This document shows positions 20,169 to 24,199 of a DNA stretch of 24,199 bases, in pieces. The notes below the pieces were generated by a model that was given only the letters and a program-made list of their open reading frames with translations, searched no databases and was not told the DNA's origin. The stretch is from a virus. Position numbers and translations under genes: made by a program. The stretch is from positions 1 to 24,199 of IMG/VR virus record IMGVR_UViG_3300028840_001407. One strand, 5' to 3'. Every line of letters starts with the position of its first letter. The first letter of the stretch is position 1.

Positions 20169-20327
20169 CTAATCCAAATTAAAATCGTCGGCTATGTAGA
20201 TCACCTTCGGCATTTCCTGGCCACGTGGAACCGTAACCAGCTTATGATCGAGGATGCCTTGTAGAAGCATACCCAAAACCATCGCAACGGCAAAGGCGAT
20301 GACAACGTTCTTTGTTCGTATAGGCAT
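20169..20327 (-). CDS. Single-span membrane protein (52 aa)
   Basis: I start it at the ATG at 20327 with AAAGGACGG upstream; the longer frame from 20390 lies in the Cys-rich gene. After six basic/polar residues (MPIRTKN) comes a transmembrane segment (VVIAFAVAMVLGMLLQGIL, 8-26). A short exposed tail follows (VTVPRGQEMPKVIYIADDF). A basic N-terminus before the helix suggests the tail faces the periplasm. It is the last gene before the terminator at 20.1 kb. It overlaps the Cys-rich gene by 127 bases, an unusual amount. Confidence 0.5.
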   Translation of the reverse strand: MPIRTKNVVIAFAVAMVLGMLLQGILDHKLVTVPRGQEMPKVIYIADDFNLD

Positions 20328-20590
20328 TCTAAACACCGTCCTTTCCACATGTAGGCGTTTCCGTGGTCTTTTGGTTTGTCGCCGCACCATTCCCCGTCGT
20401 CAATCCAGGAATCCAATTGGTCTTCGCAACACTGGAAGTCGCCCAGTTCGGCCAGTTCAGCGACTTCGCCGTTTCTCATGTGGTGATCGTGGCAATCTTC
20501 ACAATTGCATTCTTCTGGGCATTTCGGTTCTGGCGGGTCCAGCCATCGGTCGTAGGCCGCGTCGGCCCCTGGGGTATCAAATAGTCTCAT
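20201..20590 (-). CDS. Cys/His-rich acidic protein (129 aa)
   Basis: It starts in an ATGA overlap with the lipoprotein gene (MRLFDTPGADAAYDRWLD). Clustered metal-type ligands are C24, C28, C30, C33, H34, H36, H37 (CPEECNCEDCHDHH) and C54-C55, C69, C86, C89. The sequence between is acidic. The C-terminal third (about 92-129) is largely the out-of-frame image of the next membrane gene, so the functional part is probably the first 90 residues. The ligand density suggests two zinc sites or a metal-storage role. It is not recognised. Its 127-base overlap with the membrane gene is noted separately. Confidence 0.5.
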   Translation of the reverse strand: MRLFDTPGADAAYDRWLDPPEPKCPEECNCEDCHDHHMRNGEVAELAELGDFQCCEDQLDSWIDDGEWCGDKPKDHGNAYMWKGRCLECLYEQRTLSSPLPLRWFWVCFYKASSIISWLRFHVARKCRR

Positions 20591-20934
20591 CGGTAGGCCC
20601 CCTTCACGATGACGTTGTTTTCGATCCAGAATGTCCACACCTGGCAATCTTGGCGCGTTGGAATTGGAACATTTCTGGCAAACACTGAATAATCAGAGCC
20701 ATAAAGCGTGTAACCGCCACGTGATTGGCAATACTGGTATTCGTAGATTTCCTGGCCGTCCAGATCAATTGTTCGGTGGGGAACGCCCCATGTGTTGACA
20801 AGGTTGGCTTTGTTGCCGCCCATCCAAGAATCGAGAACGTCCCTATTTGTTTGCGGTCTTTGCTGTTGGTAGGGTGCCTTTAAGGCGGCGCACCCGACGA
20901 AAAGGAATAGAAGTGGGATTATTGCCATCTTCAT
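20587..20934 (-). CDS. Phage lipoprotein (115 aa)
   Basis: The ATG at 20934 (MKMAIIPLLFLFVGCAALKA) is supported by an ATGA overlap with the upstream gene. It gives a textbook lipoprotein signal: Lys2, a hydrophobic core, then the lipobox F-V-G-C with Cys15 as the lipidated residue. The mature part contains NLVNTWGVPHRTIDLDGQEI, resembling a small lipoprotein domain seen in bacteria (W-G-x-P-x-R...). It then ends in strands with Cys residues (EYQYCQSRG, TRQDCQVWTFW) that may form a disulfide in the periplasm. It is likely displayed in the envelope; superinfection exclusion or a lysis-related role are plausible but unproven. Confidence 0.65.
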   Translation of the reverse strand: MKMAIIPLLFLFVGCAALKAPYQQQRPQTNRDVLDSWMGGNKANLVNTWGVPHRTIDLDGQEIYEYQYCQSRGGYTLYGSDYSVFARNVPIPTRQDCQVWTFWIENNVIVKGAYR

Positions 20935-21116
20935 AGCACACCCCCAAACAGGGTATAAATCCCCATTCCAAGAGCGAACAACATTCCGAAGATTAACAAC
21001 GTGAGGTAGGCCGTAATGAATTGGTCCCGCCAATACCCTGGTTGCTTCCGTTCCCATTCACGGTATTCGCGGTCTTCTTCTTCGCGCTTCCAGTATTCGT
21101 ATTCTTTTGTGTTCAT
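20931..21116 (-). CDS. C-terminal-anchored membrane protein (61 aa)
   Basis: The ATG at 21116 (MNTKEYEYWKREEEDREYRE) is preferred over 21128 because GGGGG lies 7 nt upstream of it. The N-terminal 36 residues are extremely charged (Glu/Arg/Tyr). A transmembrane segment (FITAYLTLLIFGMLFALGMG) fills the C-terminal half. This is a tail-anchored topology with a charged cytoplasmic head. It overlaps the lipoprotein by 4 bases, so the two are probably partners, for example an inner-membrane and an outer-membrane component. It is not a classical spanin pair, because the anchor is at the wrong end. Confidence 0.5.
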   Translation of the reverse strand: MNTKEYEYWKREEEDREYREWERKQPGYWRDQFITAYLTLLIFGMLFALGMGIYTLFGGVL

Positions 21117-21185
21117 GGTTGCCCCCATGTGAATTTTATTTACTCAATCCAGTGTAACCGCGACCCATGACACCTTGATGACAAA

Positions 21186-22031
21186 TCAATGCTTTTTTGA
21201 AGACATTTTTTCGCCTATTGTTTTCAGGGCGTCTTGGACCACCTTATCTGGCATTATCTTGGTGTCTTGCAACAAATGTGCCTCATAGATTTCGGCCCCC
21301 CGCTTCCAGGCGTAATTGTCAACCAGGGTTGGAATGTGGCTCACGAAGGCCGAAAACGAATAGCCCGTGGATCGCACCCAGTCGTTTGAGGATTGCAGAA
21401 AATCGTCCCAAAGAGCCATGACGCCCCATGGCTGGTAGGTGGCCGCCAGGGATTTCAGGGTTTTGTATTCCTGTGGCCTCATAAACAGCTTGGCCTTCTT
21501 CTTCCGTTCCCACATGTCATGTAAGTGCTTCACCATGTCTTGCCAAAACGGGGTGGTTTCTTCGTTTTTTGGTTTTTTGGCCTTTTTGGAGTTATCCACA
21601 GGGTTATCCACAGCGGTGGATAAAGAGTCTTTATTACGGTTAGGTAAGGTTATGTTAGGTAGGCGCGTTTTTCGGCTTTGTTCGGCTTTATTCGTCGTTT
21701 TGCACCGCGCAATCTTCTGGCGATAAAGTCTGTCTTTCACTATTTTTCCAGCGTAGTCGGACCAATCGTGAACCTTCATCCCATCAAGCCATCCACACTT
21801 TTGTAGTGCCTCTAAAAATGTGTTTGGGTCTTTTTTCCAATCGCACGCCGCGCATATCGAGTGCGCGGAATAGCGCGTCAGGTCCGCGTCGCGCCAGGCA
21901 TAACGAAGCGTAAAATGCCACAATAGATGCAACAATCCGACCGCCGCGTGTTTTTCAACACCTAGCATCGCCGCCAGTTCAAAAACCTTTGGGTGATCTG
22001 ATAAATTATCGTGTGATTCGATCCAAGCCAT
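21186..22031 (-). CDS. Replication initiator / replisome organiser-like protein (281 aa)
   Basis: The N-terminal domain (about 1-120) matches the winged-helix domain typical of phage replication initiators: MAWIESHDNLSDHPKVFELA, then GLLHLLWHFTLRYA, LDGMKVHDWSDYAGKIVKDR. A Lys/Asn/Ser/Pro-rich linker (about 125-165) is followed by a helical C-terminal domain (PFWQDMVKHLHDMWERKKKA; LWDDFLQSSNDWVRSTGYSF). It would recognise the origin and recruit host helicase loader or primase. The linker DNA holds DnaA boxes, as the origin of lambda lies in gene O. The start is the ATG at 22031, 7 nt after a -10-like hexamer; a longer frame from 22112 begins in the terminator. Confidence 0.75.
   Translation of the reverse strand: MAWIESHDNLSDHPKVFELAAMLGVEKHAAVGLLHLLWHFTLRYAWRDADLTRYSAHSICAACDWKKDPNTFLEALQKCGWLDGMKVHDWSDYAGKIVKDRLYRQKIARCKTTNKAEQSRKTRLPNITLPNRNKDSLSTAVDNPVDNSKKAKKPKNEETTPFWQDMVKHLHDMWERKKKAKLFMRPQEYKTLKSLAATYQPWGVMALWDDFLQSSNDWVRSTGYSFSAFVSHIPTLVDNYAWKRGAEIYEAHLLQDTKIMPDKVVQDALKTIGEKMSSKKH
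21565..21661. other. Probable origin of replication inside the initiator gene
   Basis: Two perfect DnaA boxes TTATCCACA (21592-21600, 21604-21612) lie next to an opposing near-perfect box (21615-21623, ggtggataa). Three T-tracts lie immediately to the left (21565-21570, 21573-21578, 21583-21587), and to the right is a direct repeat gttaggta (21639-21646, 21654-21661). This is the expected mix of initiator boxes, iterons and an easily unwound tract. Confidence 0.6.
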
Positions 22032-22038
22032 GTGATTT

Positions 22039-22066
22039 ATTCTATAAAAAAAAGGGCCGCCCGCAA
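22039..22066 (-). promoter_or_regulatory. Probable promoter for the initiator gene
   Basis: Minus-strand TTGCGG (22066-22061), a 16-nt spacer and TAGAAT (22044-22039), followed after 7 nt by the ATG of the initiator. The -35 match is poor; the -10 has 5 of 6. No Shine-Dalgarno is present, so the mRNA would be leaderless. The elements overlap the terminator in the same way as at 20.1 kb. Confidence 0.4.
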
Positions 22067-22079
22067 GGGAACGGACGGC
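22046..22079 (-). terminator. Rho-independent terminator (minus strand)
   Basis: The arms 22072-22079 (cggacggc) and 22056-22063 (gccgcccg) pair with one G-U around an 8-nt loop. They are followed on the minus strand by CC and eight T (22053-22046). The stem ends exactly at the stop codon of the upstream gene, so termination immediately follows translation. Confidence 0.75.
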
Positions 22080-22285
22080 TAATAATTTTTGAGCCAATAC
22101 CGACGAAGCCACAGATCAATGTCGGCGTGCGGGACCTGTATTCCTTCGCCATGTAGGTTTTCCAGCCAAAAAGAATCATTGTCAAAATACGAAACAAAGT
22201 ATGATCCGATGTGGACACGCGGGCCGTCCAAATCTGGAATTCTTTTCAGAACGGGAGTTCGCCTTGTCTTTTTCCGCGCGCCCAT
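22079..22285 (-). CDS. Small hypothetical phage protein (68 aa)
   Basis: The start is the ATG at 22285 (MGARKKTRRTPVLKRIPDLD), with GGTGAGGG directly upstream; the longer frame from 22369 overlaps the previous gene. After a basic 20-residue N-terminus there are strands and a final helix (FWLENLHGEGIQVPHADIDL). That part resembles a small family repeatedly seen in early regions of phages ('sFWIE...GEGMQV'), for which I know no function. A basic tail suggests DNA contact. Its stop lies in the terminator stem. Confidence 0.55.
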   Translation of the reverse strand: MGARKKTRRTPVLKRIPDLDGPRVHIGSYFVSYFDNDSFWLENLHGEGIQVPHADIDLWLRRYWLKNY

Positions 22286-22551
22286 TCCCTCACCTTTTCT
22301 TCTTCTTCCATTCGTTTTTGACGCTTCTCTCCAAGATACTTTCCAGCTTCCTGGAATTTGCGGCGGCATCGTGTAATTGATTCAGGCGTCAACCCTTCGT
22401 CCTTAATCCAAACAAGACTACTCCACGAAGTCTTCCAGCCCTGGGCCAACCAGACATGGCAAATCAAAATCTTGTCGTTGTCCCTGGCGTTCGGATGCTT
22501 TTGTAGAATTTCTTCGACTATCTTTTCGGCTGATTCAATCTGTTTTAACAC
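22246..22551 (-). CDS. Early hypothetical protein ending in a clamp-motif-like QGELPF (101 aa)
   Basis: This 101-aa protein has the helical core typical of a widespread small phage protein near replication genes: HPNARDNDKILICHVWLAQG, then EGLTPESITRCRRKFQEAGK. A Lys/Glu/Arg helix runs to the C-terminus, which ends QGELPF (96-101). That tail resembles the Q-x-x-L-x-F sliding-clamp-binding motif of bacterial clamp partners. A DNA-replication-linked role is inferred from motif and position. It overlaps the neighbours on both sides. Confidence 0.55.
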   Translation of the reverse strand: MLKQIESAEKIVEEILQKHPNARDNDKILICHVWLAQGWKTSWSSLVWIKDEGLTPESITRCRRKFQEAGKYLGEKRQKRMEEEEKVREWARGKRQGELPF

Positions 22552-22756
22552 CTTTCGCGATCTCCTCTTTTACTTCGTCTGGGACGTGATTCATTAAATG
22601 ACACGTCAACCGCCCCGCCTCATGCTTCATTTGATCGAATTTGGACGGCGACATTGGCAATTCGTTACGGGTTACAAATTGCGAAAACAAAAGACTTCGC
22701 GTCGCATACCAAAGAACGTCCGCTATTTCCTTTTTATTTATTTCGTTTTCTCCCAT
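22535..22756 (-). CDS. Hypothetical helical protein (73 aa)
   Basis: The N-terminal segment (EINKKEIADVLWYATRSLLF) and a C-terminal segment (MKHEAGRLTCHLMNHVPDEV) are both amphipathic helices. There is no transmembrane segment, metal motif or recognised domain. The start has AGAGAGG about 8 nt upstream. It overlaps the next gene by 17 bases and the previous by 19, so translation is coupled. It is part of the early cluster of short regulatory-size proteins between the sigma-like gene and the initiator. Confidence 0.5.
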   Translation of the reverse strand: MGENEINKKEIADVLWYATRSLLFSQFVTRNELPMSPSKFDQMKHEAGRLTCHLMNHVPDEVKEEIAKGVKTD

Positions 22757-22965
22757 TCTTCTAACCTCTCTACGATGTAATCAACATAATTCCCAGATTT
22801 CCCAGTGAATTTTAAGTGGTCCACGACATATTCAAGCGCGATGGCCAATTTCTTCGCCTTCTCAATGGCTTCTATATACCCTTCGGCGCGCCAGAGATCG
22901 ACGGAATCAATTTCGCCTGGAATAATTCCGCATTTGATTATGTTTTTGGCGTCCTTTTCGTTCAA
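22738..22965 (-). CDS. Hypothetical protein (75 aa)
   Basis: This is a predominantly helical soluble protein: MNEKDAKNIIKCGIIPGEID, then DLWRAEGYIEAIEKAKKLAI and a final charged helix (DYIVERLEEWEKTK). One Cys (residue 12). It starts in an ATGA overlap with the preceding gene. The composition resembles short regulatory or adaptor proteins, but no family is recognised. Confidence 0.5.
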   Translation of the reverse strand: MNEKDAKNIIKCGIIPGEIDSVDLWRAEGYIEAIEKAKKLAIALEYVVDHLKFTGKSGNYVDYIVERLEEWEKTK

Positions 22966-23174
22966 TGAGTTTCCTTTTTCAAATCGTTAATGACCCTATC
23001 CAATTTTTCGGCCTGTGATATTTCTTCGCAAACACAAATGTTGACGTTATGATCGCATGGGCCGCAATCGGTAATCATCGTTTCAAAATACAACCTGACG
23101 CTTTCAAGGTTATCGATCCATTCGCGCTGTCGAATTTGCCGATTCGTCCAGCTAGGCATCGGCCCTTTATTCAT
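22962..23174 (-). CDS. Small Cys-containing protein (70 aa)
   Basis: Between two helical parts lies DCGPCDHNVNICVCEE (near residues 36-51), i.e. C-x2-C ... C-x-C with a His, a likely zinc or disulfide site. The N-terminus is polar with a Trp/Arg helix (PSWTNRQIRQREWIDNLESV). The start overlaps the preceding gene by 8 bases, and the end is an ATGA overlap. It may be a regulatory zinc protein, consistent with the many Cys-rich small proteins elsewhere in this phage. Not recognised. Confidence 0.5.
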   Translation of the reverse strand: MNKGPMPSWTNRQIRQREWIDNLESVRLYFETMITDCGPCDHNVNICVCEEISQAEKLDRVINDLKKETH

Positions 23175-23514
23175 CTTCGCGCACCTTCACTGTCCACCAC
23201 TCCGATACTTCTGGATCGTAAGGTTTCGTCCAGAGTTCGTCATAAAGGACACGGCTTTTCGTCAGCCAATTGCGAATCTCATCAATGCGTTCCGACAATG
23301 TATGGGGACGAATGTTCTTGTCCGTCGGATCAATCTTTTTTAGAACAACGATTATTTTGTCTTTTGGATTGTCCACCTTGTAAGACCGCATTTTATTGAT
23401 GTTGGCTTCGATGGGATATCCGATCCAGTTCGTGGGCTTCCAATTTTGATATGTGGCCACCCATCCGTCCAAATCAGCCGCGATGGCCTTCGGCTTTTCT
23501 TGTGTATCAACCAT
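23167..23514 (-). CDS. Degenerate HAD-fold protein, catalytic residues lost (115 aa)
   Basis: The order of segments follows the small HAD-like phosphatase family of phages: motif I 'IAADLDGWVATYQNW' (residues 11-25), where the family has 'VDFDGTLA'; a cap-less middle; motif II region 'KIIVVLKKID' (53-62), where the family has 'IFTAR'; and motif III/IV region 'WTKPYDPEVSEWWTVKV' (95-111), where the family has 'KDY...LWDDRAVQV'. D14 and D16 and Lys97 remain, but the residue after DxDG is Trp, the motif II Thr is gone and the DD of motif IV is WT. It is thus likely non-catalytic: a binding or decoy protein. A good GAAGGAG site precedes the ATG. Confidence 0.45.
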   Translation of the reverse strand: MVDTQEKPKAIAADLDGWVATYQNWKPTNWIGYPIEANINKMRSYKVDNPKDKIIVVLKKIDPTDKNIRPHTLSERIDEIRNWLTKSRVLYDELWTKPYDPEVSEWWTVKVREDE

Positions 23515-23532
23515 GTCGTTTTACTCCTTCGT

Positions 23533-23766
23533 TCAATTTCGATTTCGGAAAACATTCTTTTCTTCCTTCTTCCATCGGTCGCGATAGTATTTATCTGTGG
23601 CTTTTCCGTCCGTCCATTCGTCCATATTGAACAATTGTTTCAATTCGTTTGCCCTACAAGGATGGCGCATTTTACGAATAGCCCTTATTTCAATTTGCCT
23701 AATCCGATCCCTTGTTACTCCAAAAACTTTTGATATTTCTTCATATGTGCATGGAATCTTCAACAT
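23533..23766 (-). CDS. Sigma70 region 4.2-only protein (77 aa)
   Basis: Residues 6-40 ([20 protein letters not shown], then [10 protein letters not shown]) are an unmistakable sigma70 region 4.2 helix-turn-helix, the part that reads the -35 element (compare '[28 protein letters not shown]'). Regions 1-3 and 4.1 are absent; a charged tail ([20 protein letters not shown]) follows. It may compete with host sigma for the core beta-flap, act as an activator or guide polymerase to phage promoters. The start at 23766 (ATG) is preferred; TTG at 23781 is possible. It overlaps the XRE gene. Confidence 0.75.
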   Translation of the reverse strand: MLKIPCTYEEISKVFGVTRDRIRQIEIRAIRKMRHPCRANELKQLFNMDEWTDGKATDKYYRDRWKKEEKNVFRNRN

Positions 23767-24088
23767 CGTTTTTGTGTTCAATCAACTTTTGTGCTTCTTC
23801 TGAATTGTATGGGAGAATAAATTGCTCTGGATTTATTTCACGAACGATCCGATTGCTTTTAATTCCCTTCAATTCCTCTGGAAATAATTCGTCGATTGTT
23901 CGTTCAAAGTAATCCGCTATCTTCTTCGCATCCTCTACGCTTATGGTATGCAATTGTTCCGCTTTTTGATAAACATTAACCCTGATCCCAATTGCTTCGG
24001 CCATCTGAACCTGTGTCAATCCAGCTTCCAGTCTTCTTTTCTTTATGAGATTGTTTCTTAATAATAATGTCGCTTCAATTGACTTCAT
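23741..24088 (-). CDS. XRE-family transcriptional regulator (115 aa)
   Basis: It starts at the ATG at 24088, which forms an ATGA overlap with the nuclease gene; a longer frame from 24145 would overlap that gene. Residues 13-60 are a Cro/CI-type helix-turn-helix: [20 protein letters not shown], then [20 protein letters not shown], followed by a short helix linker '[16 protein letters not shown]'. The C-terminal 45 residues lack the LexA/CI protease signature, so it is not a self-cleaving repressor. It could act as an early repressor or anti-repressor controlling the minus-strand operon. Confidence 0.75.
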   Translation of the reverse strand: MKSIEATLLLRNNLIKKRRLEAGLTQVQMAEAIGIRVNVYQKAEQLHTISVEDAKKIADYFERTIDELFPEELKGIKSNRIVREINPEQFILPYNSEEAQKLIEHKNDVEDSMHI

Positions 24089-24199
24089 TTTTTTACATAT
24101 GGGCAAGAATGCCAATACCCGCAATAGGCGGGGGCGCACCACCACGCACCGTCGTGGGCGGGTGAATACACCCCCGCGTTGATCCCATTCAGAACGGCG
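24085..24199 (-). CDS. C-terminal end of a PD-(D/E)XK-like nuclease (partial, runs off right edge)
   Basis: Thirty-seven codons plus TGA are visible. The segment PAHDGAWWCAPAYCGYWHSC (about residues 13-32 of the fragment) has the C-x4-C-x5-C pattern seen at the end of Cas4/RecB-type phage nucleases, where these Cys hold a metal or Fe-S cluster. The fragment ends PYVKK. The catalytic domain lies outside the window, so the call rests on this terminal motif. Its stop overlaps the XRE start (ATGA). Such nucleases process DNA ends in replication or recombination. Confidence 0.55.
   Translation of the reverse strand, partial: AVLNGINAGVYSPAHDGAWWCAPAYCGYWHSCPYVKK

Noticed and set aside
20587-21116. 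Spanin pair (inner membrane plus lipoprotein)
   Set aside because: The membrane anchor is at the C-terminus of the first protein and not the N-terminus, the lipoprotein is large for an o-spanin, and the genes are near replication genes.
24089-24145. 19-residue N-terminal extension of the XRE protein (start at 24145)
   Set aside because: It overlaps the nuclease end in another frame; the ATG at 24088 gives the usual ATGA junction and a normal HTH domain start.
1-24199. Long open frames on the plus strand (e.g. 12797-13546, 9203-9700, 8467-8892, 4360-4770)
   Set aside because: All lie opposite convincing minus-strand genes, have Arg/Cys/Pro-rich shadow compositions and lack coupled starts or recognisable motifs.
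1-24199. tRNA genes, integrase or attachment sites
   Set aside because: No cloverleaf-like stretch, CCA-ended segment, recombinase signature or duplicated core was seen; lysogeny genes beyond the XRE protein are not evident.

Overview
This window is one contiguous piece of a tailed double-stranded DNA bacteriophage genome, or possibly a prophage; no integrase, attachment site or bacterial gene is visible. Every gene I accept is on the minus strand, so the genome reads from high to low coordinates. A P22-type long portal (696 aa), a terminase pair, a scaffold, a major coat protein, and a neck protein followed by a likely tail nozzle, with no tape measure or sheath in between, point to a podovirus-like virion. 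The host cannot be named. Good AGGAG-type ribosome binding sites and sigma70-like promoters argue for an ordinary bacterial host, and a phage lipoprotein is present.

Layout in order of transcription. (1) 24.2-22.1 kb, early/regulatory: the C-terminal end of a PD-(D/E)XK-type nuclease, an XRE repressor-like protein, a sigma70 region-4.2-only protein, a degenerate HAD-fold protein and small phage proteins. (2) 22.03-21.19 kb: a replication initiator whose linker DNA carries clustered DnaA boxes, a probable origin. (3) 21.1-17.67 kb, accessory: about fifteen tiny, tightly overlapping genes, many encoding Cys-rich probable zinc-binding proteins, plus membrane proteins and a lipoprotein. Several have conflicting reading frames, and one has a probable slip at a run of nine A. 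(4) 17.64-16.3 kb: coiled-coil and membrane proteins leading to the small terminase. (5) 16.3-12.8 kb: large terminase and portal. (6) 12.8-8.8 kb: small beta-rich virion proteins, a holin-like membrane protein and a signal-peptide protein. (7) 8.76-5.66 kb: scaffold, major capsid protein and decoration-like protein. (8) 5.64 kb to the left edge: a 990-aa tail fibre, four small proteins, a neck/adaptor protein and the start of a probable tail nozzle.

Genes are packed with ATGA, GTGA or TAATG overlaps, so most of the window is translationally coupled. There is no gene-free stretch above 300 bases; the largest gap, about 186 bases between scaffold and coat genes, holds three copies of a 17-bp repeat. 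Two intrinsic terminators (20.1 and 22.05 kb) share one design: the hairpin's descending arm overlaps a -35-like hexamer and the next ATG lies 7-9 nt after a -10-like hexamer without a Shine-Dalgarno. A third unit, starting at 17640, has TATAAT 7 nt before its ATG. These look like terminator-promoter junctions producing leaderless or nearly leaderless mRNAs.

The strongest genome-scale signal is word avoidance. Reading the whole window I found no CCGG, no GTAC and no GCWGC, although each would be expected dozens of times by chance. This suggests strong selection by restriction-modification systems of the host(s).
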